Shown here piece by piece: positions 1 to 12,140 of a stretch of 64,000 nt of DNA. Each line of letters begins with the position of its first letter. The stretch's first letter is position 1. The DNA is from Xestospongia muta (lineage: Eukaryota; Porifera; Demospongiae; Haplosclerida; Petrosiidae): positions 7,453,135 to 7,517,134 of the forward strand of contig OY848920.1 in NCBI GenBank assembly GCA_963693285.1, read 5' to 3'. A program made the position numbers and the translations under genes. The notes below the pieces were generated by a model that saw only the letters and a list, made by a program, of their open reading frames with translations, was not told where the DNA came from and searched no databases.

Positions 1-3000
1 TCTTATTACAATCAGAGGAGACAGTAGGTGTAGGAAAAAATACACTAAAAGATTTTGGTAGGTATTAATAATAGTAATTATGTAATGATTGTAATATATT
101 ATTAGGTCATGTAAGAGAGCTCTATTTGTCACCTATTTATCGAGATAGTTTTGATCGAATAAGAACAGAACTTGGAGAGTTAATAATGACAGTTGCACCT
201 CTTATTGAATCTGCTGTCACACTGCCAAAATTTAAAGAGTTCAAAACATTTCTTCGAATGTCGTATCCAGAATTGAAGCCTCAATTATCTATAGCTGAAT
301 CATTTGATGACATAATGGATATTGTACGTGGCAAGTGTACCCCTGTCAGTATTGCTTGTTTGGAGTCAATAATCAATCGTTATAACATCAAAGAGGCAAA
401 AGCTTATATTGCAGCTTACCAGTCTAAAGTTGAAAAGCTTTGCAAGGAAATCAAACTTCGAGTTTGTGAACATGAAGATTTTATGACAGGTCAATCTTTT
501 CCTCTCAAATGTGAGACCATTGAATTTGTTGTGGAATGGAAGGCAGATGAACACACACTAGAAGAGATAAAAGAGCTGTTATGGAAGGCATTTGGAGATA
601 TGGCCCGACGAATCTTGGTTAAAAAAGCAAGGGAAAGCAACTCCATCATAGTGACATGCTATGCTCCACGATATATGATGGATGTTTTACTAAAGAAAGC
701 AGAGAAGAATGTTACCCAATTGAAACAAATGGGAATAATCAAACTATCAATAGGATACAATGTTGTTTGGGATGTGAGTAAGAGATATGAGGTAAGAGAC
801 TTACAATAATAGTATAGGTTTTATAGTGTGACTAGCGCTTACTTGTGTATTTGATAGGAGGCAAGTGCTTATGGAAAAGAACTAACTGAGATAATTGAGA
901 AAAGTAAAATTGAACCAAAGACAAAAGATAGCGAAATAATAATGTTGCAATCTCCCCTGGGAGAGAAAGAAGGTATAACATATTCAGAAAAATCTGGTAC
1001 TGTGTATTTTATGTTTTCAGATTTGCAAGTACAATTAATGACTGATCTTGAAAACAAACAGGAAGAGATAGTGAGACTGGAGGAAGACGTGGGCTCAAAT
1101 CAATTTGAACTAAAAGAACAAGTACAAAGTAGGTTGTTGTTTATAGTTCTTACCTTATTTGTGTATACTTAAAACAAATGCTTTTGTATGACTTTTAGTA
1201 ACATTTAATCTAACAAACTCCTTGTTTACCATAGACAAAAGTAGAGTAATTGAAAAATCCATGCACAGAGTGTCTGATATATATATAAATGATATATACA
1301 ATATGGTTGTACTGAATGTTGTCATACTTCACTTTGTGTATATACATGTTTAATATCTGTATTCACTATATTGATAATAGGATCTCCAGTATTAGTTGCT
1401 GGTACATTAAAAGTAGACTCAGTGGATAAGGAATCAGAAAAACAAGGTATGTACTATGTAAAATTATTACACAATTTGTAATTATATAAGCTCAGCCTAG
1501 TATATAAATGATACTTTAATGAAGAAGGTAATTTGAAAGTGAAACTTTTGTTTTTCTGAAAATGTTTGATTAGCCACACCCATCATAAAGCAATCATGGT
1601 AGACACCAATTAAGCTATTGATCACTATGCGTGTTGATGGTTAAAAGTTGCAGTTTGATTTTCATTGTCAATTTAAATGTCGAGTTTTCTTGCTTAATTT
1701 TTGAGTTAAAGTTTTATAAGTAATAATTACATGAAATATTTCTTTGAACACTTTAAATACCAATCAGTCATGTAGTACTATAGTTGTAACCTATATAACA
1801 TTACTATTTCAAACTTTAATTCTTAAATTGTCTACCTTAATAATGCTAAAAGTAAAATAAGATCAAAATGTTTCAGATTTACTAATAAGTTGAATGGGAA
1901 AAGAGGATCTGGGTTCTGTTACAGTACTGGTATGTTATTATATTGTATAACGATACAATATAATTAGACGATTCAATAGATTAATTAGAATGATATTGTA
2001 AGGAATGACCTCATGTCTTTGGATATAAATGGATGGAGGATTATTACTGGACTCTGCCCTGTGCCAAGAGACATGACGGATATCACAACCACTTTGCGTT
2101 TATACCCATTTTGCAACATGGCTTCAATATAATTGGCAGGGGTTCATACAGGGGGAAGCCCTGGGATATCCCCTTCCCCCCCCCCCCCCCCCCCCCCAAG
2201 GATGCTTTTCCCCCCAAGAATTTTCCATATATTTTTTTTATTTTTACAATTATTTAAGTTAAAGTTCAACATGCCTATTTTTGATTGAAAATATCTATTA
2301 TTGCATTAAAGTCAACATCTTTTAATGGAGGTCCTTCTATTACAACCTTCATTAAATGTTCAAGATTTGAATCAGATAGTAGACTACGTAGAAGTGCATA
2401 TATAGTACAATACTGCATGGGATATAAGAGGAACATTGACTGAATTCCTCCCCCCCCTCCAAAGTTCAAATCCTGTATGAACCCCTGATTGGGTAAATAC
2501 TATTCATAATAATGTGATTCCTGTAGCTTCTTCATTTTGATAACCTGACCTGTAGACAAGGGTCTAGAAATGAGAATACAGTGCCGTCAAAATGTATGGA
2601 ATGTGGACCATTACCACAAAGTAGTCATAGTGGTTATGAATATTGTTATTACAATCAATCAAGTTTCAATATCACACTGCCATCTTAATAGACTCATGTT
2701 AAGCCTAGAATCTCATCTGTAGATCCATTTAAAATAATGCTAAAATCAACTACACATATTTCCAAGTTAATGGTTATTGCCTGCAAGTTTACCAAGATAG
2801 CTTTTTACATAAGGTTTTAGAGTGATCTTTAAAGTTTAACCAAAATTGTATTTCTAAAATGTTTTTAATGTATGCATGTGTTGTATCACTGGATACCTCA
2901 ATATGTTGAGTGAACCTACTGCTACCTATCCTCCGGGAATGACATTATGACAATTTACAACAAATCTTGGTGTTTGTGGTCTTTTTAATTCAGGAACATT

Positions 3001-6000
3001 TGGATCTATATTCGTTTCCTCTGGAGGAAATAATTACAATGAGGTCTATAGTCCAATAAGTAAATCAGTTTAACTCACTAAATATATTCCCATCATTGGT
3101 AGTTTGGACATTGAGAGATGTAGCACATATATATGTTGATGTGTTACTATTACTTATAGTAGTAATCCTCGTAAACATATCTGGACTTATGGTGGTGATT
3201 TAAGTGAGGGTGATAGTTATGGTGTATTTTATGTCTATGTAACAATGGGAGCTTCAGCACAATAATGCCTAGTTTTGTTAGTAATGACAGTTACTGTGAA
3301 TCTGGATTATCTGCTGGGCAAATGTTTTATATTCCTATGATCCATTATAGGATGGACAACTATGTAATGAAACTATAAGTGCTATATAGTGCTAACTCTA
3401 GATGCCATTCTTTATAAAGTCTCTTAATGAAACTTTAACTAATAATATTGAACTTAGGGTATGTGTAATCATTAAAAACAATGTCTCAACATAACCTTCA
3501 ATGTATTTTAATTTTCTTATAATTTAATTTTGGAATTGTACATTTACTAATATAATGTGGTCAGTACATATATTTGTTCTAATCTTGTAATATGGCACTA
3601 TATACCAATGCATCATTGTTTAATAGAAGAAATGTGTTGTTAACCTTTTGCCTTGAGACATAGTAGGAGATATACATAGCCTTACTTTGCTCTGTATTTG
3701 GCTATTGATTATTAACTATGCCTATATATCCCTTTTAAGTTTATGCAACCCTTTTTGCCAACCTAGTTCATTAGTAAACACTGCAGTAACTTTGTCAAAT
3801 TGATTAATGAAATTACATTTTTACAGGTACATTAGAGCATGAAGTTTTGGCAGACTATTTAACTCCTATAGAAGAGACATCAAAAATTAAGGTATAAATT
3901 CATTGTGGTCAATTTCTGTTGTTTTGATGTTTAATGGAAGATTAAACACGCCCACTAAATTTGCAATAATTGAGTTTAAAATTTTCCAAAAATAGAAGTG
4001 GGTACTTGCAATACTCTTATCATGCTTTGTCATAGAGTTACTAAACTTAGAACATTTATTAAGTAAGGACCAGTCTACATCCTGTTGTTTATGTGTTATA
4101 TACTATTTTCATATTTTGATTACATATATATATATGGTTAGATAAGACTACGTGTAAAGGTAATCACACTTAACAGAAAATTGATAGATGCCAGTCTGTT
4201 TATAATCACTGAGAGTATTTTGTCATACCACCATAATTACTACAAATATATATGCACAACCATAATAATGTAGGATGGGACCATTTTTAAATATATAGAG
4301 CAATTTGAGCTAATTAATTATTTTATAATATTTTAATAGCAAGCTAGACCTTGAAGAAATTTGACAGACACCAAGACATAAAAATGTTTACTTAAAGAAT
4401 TTGTTATTTGTAAAAGGAAATTTAACTCATTTTTAGATTATGAAGATTATTAAGAAAGATCTATGTTAGTAATGTCATGTGGGATGCCCCCTCTGTAACA
4501 GATATATAATAGATGTGGTTACTACCATAACTCTGTAGACTCCTCCTTAAACTTAAAAATAATTTTTCTATTTAGGATGATAGAGATCATCAGGTGGAAT
4601 CTGGAATTATTGTTTCTAAAGGAGCTGAATTTGTTCCCGGTACTGATTTTTCTTCCCCATTTTTCCAATCTCGTGAAGTTCAGAGTGCGCAAACTTCTTA
4701 TGAAATTGGTTAGCTAAAAACAGATTTTTTAACAAAACTTAAGAATATCTTTTTGAATGTTGTCATTTTTAAAATCAGTTTCAGGTATTACAGGTGCTTT
4801 ATTTTTTTTATATTACAATGCAATGTTAAAAACAAACATTTAAGTAGTAAAGTTGTAGTGAAACTTGTTTGTTTTGTATCAAGTCTATGCAATACAGCTG
4901 AGTACAAATGATTTCTTTATGATATGAATAAATTGGCCAAATGTTTACAAAAGCTGCATACTTTTTATATCTTGTATTGATTTATATATCAATATGACTA
5001 TATTTCTCTATAATTATAGAGGTGACCATACCTGCTGATTGGTTGAAGAAAGCAATTATCAATCCTAACATCACAGCCAAAGCTGCACCTATTATTCTCT
5101 GTATTACTGGTCTACCTAACAGCGGTCAATCGAATGCTACTCAAAGCTTACTGAAGCAATTGCATAGTACACAATTTCTTGTAAGTGAAGAACATGGTGT
5201 ATCCTTTTATGAAGCATCAGTAGTAAGAGCACCTGCTACTACATCATTGATCTATTCCAGTACATTTAACTATGCTTTAGTCATGGAATCAGCTATAAAA
5301 CATCATCTTTATTTGCAAGGAAAGTTTATAAAGAATATTGAAGTTCCTAGCATTCCCAAATCTATTTTTGACAACGATGATGACCTTGATTGTCATTTCA
5401 GACAAATGATTCATGACTTTTATTGCAACAGAGTGTCTCCAGGAAATCATCCTGGCTGGAATCAAGGTCTACCAAGTGGAATTGCCATGATCAACATATG
5501 GGATGTTGGTACTAGCAAAACAGTCCTTTATATTCTTCCTATACTAGCTGGTCATCTTTACAATAGCCATGTATGGATGTTTTTTGACATTGTACGTGAC
5601 CTTCCCCGCCTTTATGACCCTCCAGAAATATTAAGTGAGAGATCTGACAAAGCTTCTATACTGAAATGGCGTGCTCGACTTTATCACCTTTTTCGTTCAG
5701 CTCAACTAGGATCGTCAAAAGATCATGATCGCTCCAATGTATGTAAGTTAGTGGCTTATCATGATGGTTCTTTTGGAAATGGTGAAATAGAACAAATGAA
5801 GGAGCAGTTTATAAAGGAGGCCAGAGTTGCAGCTGCTCAAATGAATGTCGAGAGTCTTGTTGATATGCAAGATGTTATACCATTCGTTGTGGAGGACAAA
5901 GAAGGTTTACTCAAAGAAACATTCGATGACATTGTTAATATGGAGCTTGATAAACCTATTTCTCTTCCTCTCTCGTACATTTTCCTTCGTAGTTTATTCT

Positions 6001-8162
6001 ACCAAATAGAAGGTCTATTGTTCATCAAAAAAGATGTTTTACAGTCAAAAGCAAGTAAACTCGAAATATCTGGTGATGATTTTGAGCATTTTTGCCAAAT
6101 TTTCACATCTTTGGGTAGCATCATTGATATAAGTCTTATCAACAAAGAGTCCAATATTGTCATTCTACAACCTGTTCCATATTTTCATGAGCTAGACAAA
6201 CTGTTTTATCTACCTTCAGACATAGACCCCCTAGTTACAAAATATGGATTAGTAACAAAATCAAGAGCAACAAATTTATATGGTGATACAGAGAAAGCTT
6301 TTGTCATTATGAGTTCTCTTGTGCATTTTGGAATAGCATTGGAAGTAGACCTAAGTCAAATATCAGGCAGTTTGTCTCCGCTTAGTGACCACAAGCATGT
6401 TTATTATGTTCCCAATGCCAGTACAGCACCAGCTATTACTGAACATGAACCAAATGCATTGTGTCTGTTACGTGATGTCAATCGACCAATGATACACTCA
6501 AAAGTTGCCTTTACTAAATTATTCCTTAAAATGTATAATAAAGCTATGTTGTTTATTCCTGAGGACCCACACGTTAACGTGACAAGCATTAGAGCACACT
6601 CTGACAGTACAGATGATGGAGTTATTTTTAAAATGGTCTATCTTGGTGATGCTATTGAGTTTCGTTTTCCACCACAGCAACTATATGAAGATGTTGTAGA
6701 GCAAGTCATCACTGTCTGCCATGAAATGATGAAAATGACAAGTTTCAAATACAATTTTGCTGTTATGTGTTCAAAAGAAGTAGACCAAACTGCTGTGTAT
6801 AAACTTCAGCAACATTACCATCACCTACCAAATAATGAGTTATGTCAAATGTGCAAAGACAATGGAAGGATTAATAATGCCCTTTCCATGTATAATGCTG
6901 TGCTTAGCAAGGTAATGATAATATTTCCTTGTATGTTATCAATATAGTAATCCACACACAAAGTGCATGGGCATACATTATAATAGTTTTATGTTTACTG
7001 TAACATTAATTTATTTTTGTTTATTATAGGTGAAAAATCAGGTTCCTAAAAACAAAATTCTAAATGGAGGTAACTATAAATACAATATAATCTTTAGATT
7101 CATCAAATAAATGGATTGGTTGTTTTTACTGATTCATAGTCACTAGTTAGCATGCATTTTTTGAAATAAAATGCATCAAAAATAAAGTAAAATATTAAAT
7201 TCTGAATTGCATAATTCAGCAAACAACTTCAAAAGGACGAATGTGTGGTATCTAGAGTTTTCCTATTATAAATTAATTGTGACAGTTTTTGCACAAATAT
7301 ACATGTAGCACTCATAATAGTTCTTTGTTTAACTATGAATCATTTATAAAAGTCTTTATGGTTTGACAATTTACTACACTACTATCTATTAATATGTACT
7401 AAAATAACAGGTTTGTGAGATTTTTTTACATCTCACTTAGTAATCTCATCACTACAGATAGGTTGAAAGACTAATTCATTTTTATAATGAAATATATATT
7501 TTATTTTTAGATCCTTTGTCACTTGATGATGCTTATATGGTTGCCAAGAGAATGTTAGAATTGTCAGACAAAGCATTGCTTGATGTTTGTGAATGTCTTG
7601 ATATACCAGAAATAATCTTATTTAAAGAAAAATCAAAATGGAGACGTTGCATGACAATGCTAATTGCTTGGGAAAACTTGTCCAGTGAAAATGATGCCTC
7701 TAAGAAAACACTTGCTATTAAACTGATGAAAGCTGCCAATAAAATACACAAAGAAAGCGAACAAGAAAGCAAGAAGTTGGAAATCATAGCAAGATCACTT
7801 GACTATAAAGGTAAAATTAACAATTTTGTTTGATATTTACATTAATTACACTTTACTCACACACGTCCAGATTGGTCATAAGAATACCTATAGGGATACT
7901 TATAGGAATATCCTTTCTTGTCCATGCATAACCCTATAATCCCACACTGTAAAAGGTGATCCCACAGTCCTATCGCATATCATAATATGCATATGATATG
8001 AAATGACAATGTGGGATTTCAAGGAAATTCTGAAGGCAAATCTAGACACACTGCCTTTGTACTGCTTAATTTTCTATATGTATTTTGAACCAACATTTTA
8101 TGATTTACTTTTCAACTATTACTTTATTTTTTATAGTTGCATACAGTATGTCTGCATCATAA
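1..8162 (+). CDS. Gene A: death-fold / pseudo-ROC-COR protein, 5' end outside window
   Basis: Exons read: 1-57 (partial), 106-791, 858-972, 1021-1128, 1381-1446, 3827-3891, 4576-4708, 5020-6911, 7030-7069, 7511-7810, 8137-8162. Every junction is GT-AG and phases agree with the complete paralogue at 43636-51681. The first exon is the end of a CARD-like domain. The second encodes the shared ~225-residue module (CETIEFVVEW then TCYAPRYMMDVLL). Short exons give a coiled coil and an acidic linker. The 1892-base exon encodes a ROC-like fold with P-loop relic GLPNSGQS, in which the usual Lys is Gln, then a DVG switch-like motif and a COR-like region (SLPLSYIFLRSLFYQ, then PVPYFHELDKL). The 300-base exon is a death-like helical domain. 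Compared with its paralogue it lacks one coiled-coil exon, and its last exon hits a stop after eight codons. Likely an intracellular scaffold; function inferred from domains only. Confidence 0.85.
2137..2487 (-). mobile_element. Non-autonomous hAT element with transposase C-terminal relic
   Basis: The ends are perfect 16-bp terminal inverted repeats, CAGGGGTTCATACAGG at 2137-2152 and its complement at 2472-2487, flanked by the direct repeat ATTGG (2132-2136 and 2488-2492). Inside, the minus strand (about 2277-2400) encodes a stretch ending LMKVVIEGPPLKDVDF, which resembles the C-terminal dimerisation region of hAT transposases. A poly-C run lies at 2173-2198. The element sits in an intron of gene A and is absent from the matching intron of the paralogue at 47200-47300, so it inserted after the duplication. 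Confidence 0.7.
3000..3475 (+). pseudogene. FReD-like gene relic inside an intron of gene A
   Basis: Degenerate match to the C-terminal half of the intact secreted gene at 56421-57464. Recognisable pieces are YVD/VTITY followed by SSNPRKHIWTYGG at about 3138-3200, then YCESGL near 3294, and the segment preceding the C-terminal Cys-rich tail near 3345-3460. Several stops and frame changes prevent translation. It shows that a fibrinogen-related copy was once carried into this intron; the corresponding intron of the paralogue (46708-48006) shows no clear equivalent. Confidence 0.7.
7858..8051. mobile_element. Foldback hairpin element (MITE-like) in last intron of gene A
   Basis: Bounded by GTCCAGATTGG and a complementary CTAGACAC end, with an inner near-palindrome around ATATGCATATGATATG and the repeated words ATCCCACA / TGTGGGAT. 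Two related copies are at 51365-51515 and 52644-52795. In each case it lies just after the 300-base death-like exon. Confidence 0.55.
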
Positions 8163-9490
8163 AACTTGAAGTAACAACACAGTCAAAGTGAAGATAAAGA
8201 GAAGATACACATCACACTTTAATTACTACATCATTATTTGGAACTTACTTTATTATTAACAATAATAACTTAGGTATACTTCATGGAATTGGTAAATAGT
8301 TATTTATACTATATATTTCTGTATGATGATTTTTTTATGAACCTTTGTTGTTAGTTAAAAGAATCTTCACTAAATAAAACAATAACACAATAGTATACGT
8401 TTGTTTGCTGAATGAAGCATTATACATGTACACAATATCAATGTTTTCCTGAGAGGATGGACAGTGCCTAGATAGGGTTCAACTTAATTGTATTTTAAAA
8501 TACCAATCTCTTCCCCCACTTTAACTAACGTACAATAAGGACTGTAAAAGCTAGGAAGACTAATAATTTATGTGGTTTCACTTGATTACCAGTTCTGTAA
8601 TAATGAAATCAATAATGCTTAAATTCTTTACAAGTATTGCTGTGAACATTACAAGGTAAATCCTATGAATCTTCTTGCCTTCCAGTGAAGCTGGGAAATA
8701 TGTTATTGAAGAAAATTGTTGAGAACTGATAAACTGAATATGGATGATTCCCAGACTGTAACCTCTTCATTTGAACATATTTGGAAGATCTACAGCAGAA
8801 GAAAAGTCCACCAGGTTTGACATCATTCAGTTGTTCTGTGTGCAATATTCCTCTATGGAAGATAGGTTGTTTTTCTAAATGTCACTCTAAATTTACTCTA
8901 ATCACTCAAAGTAGGTGATTGCTTTCCCAAGCAATTATAGTTAGATTCAAAAACTAAATAAACATGATATAATACGAGTATATGATAATTTCCTAAAAAT
9001 GCATAACACGAGTTGAAGATTAGAGACTAGTGTTAGCTAATATCATCACATTTAATCTTAATGTTTGCTCAGGAACTAAAAAATTTGATGAAAACAATGA
9101 ATGACTTGTATGTAGATTATAACCTAAATAAATAAATAATACAAATGTAAATTCAAACACAAATAACTTCTTATAATATACCTTTGGCCAAGACAATAAG
9201 AAAGCAAGAATGATAATCTAAAACTGTTTAGAATTCAGGGTTGTGTTAATGGTAATTGTTATCTTAAATCATCGCTACCTACAATCTTAATTAATTGATT
9301 AATTCATAGATATTGGAGTAAACTAGTAAACTATTGATTTTTAGATACCATGTATATCTAGAATATCTAGACAGGTTAGTTAATGAAATAAATAAAACAA
9401 TTGTTTACAAGTGTAATTAATAGATAATTAAAATCAACAGAAAATACAGGGCTTGAGTCATAAAGAACTAAATTTAGAATACAAATTTAA
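8163..9490. other. Non-coding stretch downstream of gene A
   Basis: The first ~300 bases are still alignable to the region after the paralogous gene (51682-51900). Beyond that I see AT-rich sequence with no conserved motif or convincing splice-flanked open frame. Confidence 0.5.
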
Positions 9491-9949
9491 ATTAGAGTTC
9501 AGCTTGACACTAGGAAAACGGAACTCCGTTTATTTTGGTGCAGCAATGACTATGCAATAGTAAGAAAGGTAGACGATCTACTGCGAGTCAGAAAAGTTAA
9601 ACGAGTTCTTATGATGCGGCATAACAATGCTGGCTCACATATAGTTTTTGTAAAAACTTTTAATACATCAAGACAGAGAAAGAAACTGATCCTTAAAGTC
9701 ACTGTAAACGCAATTGAAGTAGGTAAGAATATATATATATATTTAAATATCAGCATTCATATAGTTGTCTGTGATTCACTGTCTCTAGAACATCAGTTCT
9801 TATGATTGACATATGAGTAATTGATACTTAAATGCCCTTGATTAGAATTCTAATACAAATCTTTCTCTCTTCTTGTTCTTTATCTACTTAATGTTGTTAT
9901 CATATTCTATTTTACAGTTTTTAAGGCTAAAAAGAAAAACCTGAAATGA
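9491..9949 (+). pseudogene. Possible terminal exons of an unrecognised basic protein
   Basis: A frame open from 9491 to 9722 ends at a good donor (GTAAGA) and joins in phase to 9918-9949, after a polypyrimidine tract and CAG, ending KAKKKNLK-stop. The peptide is basic (for example RKVDDLLRVRKVKRV and TSRQRKKLILKV). I found no start codon in frame and no upstream exon, so this is either the end of a gene whose start I cannot see or a relic. No family recognised. Confidence 0.3.
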
Positions 9950-11010
9950 ACCAGATTATCTTTTCATTGCATAAATCACAAGATACAGAAAACCATTTGT
10001 AGCTGCTGAAGTACTTGGAGGAAAGATTGTATCATTCTTCAAATAAATGTAGGTAGTATAATAGCGTACATTTATCACAACTTGACAAACTGTTTTTTAT
10101 AACTGGTTTGTCACAATATTGACTCGACAAACTAGTTTTTATGAGTTGTTTGTCAGTCTGCATGAAGTATTGATTTGTCCTTTAACAAGTACTTAAGTTG
10201 ACAAGACTGATGACAAACCAGGTGCCATGACAGGTTTGTCTATCTGTAGAACGCAGAAAATGGACACCTTACTGTTATAGTGTAGACAATTGGGCTACTG
10301 ACTAAACAGTGATCATTATATTGATCATGTAAAATAACAAAGCATTTGTTATTTCTGTGTACTTATTGTACTACTGCTCTGGCTATACAATCCCACTTGT
10401 TTTCTTAACAATGGTTCATCTCATTATGTGACAATACCGCTGCTGCACATTTAGAACACCCTACCTTATAACTAATATTGCTGATCAATGCTGCTGATTC
10501 AAAATTTCACCACTCCCATTTTTCTGTCTAAACGTCTGTGCTATGAAATAGTATCACAGCTGTGGAATCATTAAACCATCAGTTATTGTCCCATGTTTCA
10601 GATTTAATTCACATTTTCATCAACCAGGAGAATTTATATATGTACTTTGTAGCGTCTCTGAGACAACTTGCAGAATTCTGTGACTTTCATAATGAAATAA
10701 CATGTTATCGGATGGATAAAATTTATGCAGTAAATAATGATAGAATTTAGGACCAAACCTCATGTTCAATAATATATTCAAAATTTCTACACTTGAAGCA
10801 ACTCATAAGATGCAATGGACTTGTAAAGTTCTCATCTGTTCACTATATACAATCTAGCTCAGTTTAGGCCAAATATATTATGCAACCACTTTTTTACTGT
10901 GAAGGTTAACACCTGTCAGCAGGTTCGTCATTTTTGGGAATTTATCTCCTATCCTACAAAAAATCATTACACTCTAGTATATAGTTCATGCCATTAAATA
11001 TTTATTTTTG
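9950..11010. other. Non-coding stretch with small inverted repeats
   Basis: No gene seen. Between 10080 and 10250 the words GACAAAC and GTTTGTC alternate several times (10082, 10108, 10125, 10151, 10213, 10231), making nested short inverted repeats. Confidence 0.4.
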
Positions 11011-11018
11011 ATGTACAG

Positions 11019-11512
11019 CTAAACAAGTGCCAAGTGTTTATGCAAGTAGACACTGGTGCTTTGATTTCTATCACAAGTTAATCTACATACAATAGTCAAC
11101 GAAAACATGTACTTACTAAGTAGATCAACATTTAAACTTCAAAATTATATTAGAGAATATGTGAAAGTGGTTGGCAGTTTAGATGTGGAGGTGGAATATA
11201 AGAACCAGAGAAAGAAATTACCACTAACTATTGTTCAGAGAAATGGGCCTATATTTCTTGGAAGGAGCTGGTTACAATCTCTTCAGTTAGATTGAGATTG
11301 CCTTTTTCTATGTTAAAATAGATACTTCTATAATAATATCCTTAATCATCACTTTAAGGCTTTTGGATCAAACTTGGTAAAAATAATTGAATGTGAAGTT
11401 GAAATTAATGTCAGTTAACAAGTACATCCTCTGTTATTTAAACTGTAACATATTTGCTAAAGGAAAATGTGGACAGAGAGCTGAAGAGGAGGGAGTGATT
11501 GAACCATTTCAT
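11019..11512 (+). mobile_element. Ty3/gypsy-like pol relic: protease and start of reverse transcriptase
   Basis: LNKCQVFMQVDTGALISIT (about 11020-11077) carries the retropepsin catalytic DTGA motif. It is followed by the C-terminal protease signature PIFLGRSWLQ near 11250-11280. Downstream come the degenerate leader VDRELK (about 11473-11490) and, in another frame, EEGVIEPFHF (about 11488-11517), which corresponds to the start of gypsy-type reverse transcriptases. Stops and frame changes are frequent and no catalytic YxDD region follows. Dead fragment. Confidence 0.6.
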
Positions 11513-11849
11513 TTCTTGTTGTAGTGTGTCTTCTACTTAGTCAGAGACATCTGTATTTATCTATTGTTTTTTCTCAAACTTGTCTTCCTTGACCTTGGCC
11601 TTGACCTTGGCCTAGTCTTACATGTTGTCTCTCTTATGACTGCATTAAAGAACATATCCCTTTAAAATCAGTTGACTTTATGAGATCAATAAACTGCTCT
11701 ATTTTTTCACAATTATGACGTAATATATCCATGTAATGACAATGCCTTAAAATATGGTTGGCCTTCACAAAAAAGAAACAAGCCTTCTAGTCATACTAAA
11801 GAAATACTCTTTTATACACTTATGCTTGTACTAGAATAATTGGAGCTGT

Positions 11850-12140
11850 TCACAACATATATCTGACTCTCCACCTGATTTTTTTGCCAACAATTCCTTT
11901 TAAGCTTCTGCACTACTCAGACCATGAACAAATCTGTTTCAGAGCACCTAATCAAGGTAAATGCAAAGGGAACAAACAATCCATATAGAATTTGTTTAAC
12001 ACTGCCTGAATCTCTTCCAGTGATTCTCCTGGTGTGTGTGCCTTCAATATTTCTTTCTATCAGGGTGTCAATACATTTTCTGAAGGCTTGTCCAGGTTCA
12101 ATATATCACAAAATTGAGCATAACTCTTGGTTCCAATAAT
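11850..12140 (-). mobile_element. Possible Gag-like scrap, minus strand
   Basis: The reverse strand contains RFVHGLSSAEA, a stop, then KELLAKKS, similar in spacing to the region of Gag found in gypsy-type elements. It lies close to the pol relic but on the opposite strand. Weak evidence; could be chance. Confidence 0.25.

Noticed and set aside
6404..6589. Minus-strand open frames inside the large exon of gene A (and similar at 7533-7787, 51097-51294)
   Set aside because: Shadows of the real coding strand; the plus-strand frame is conserved between paralogues.
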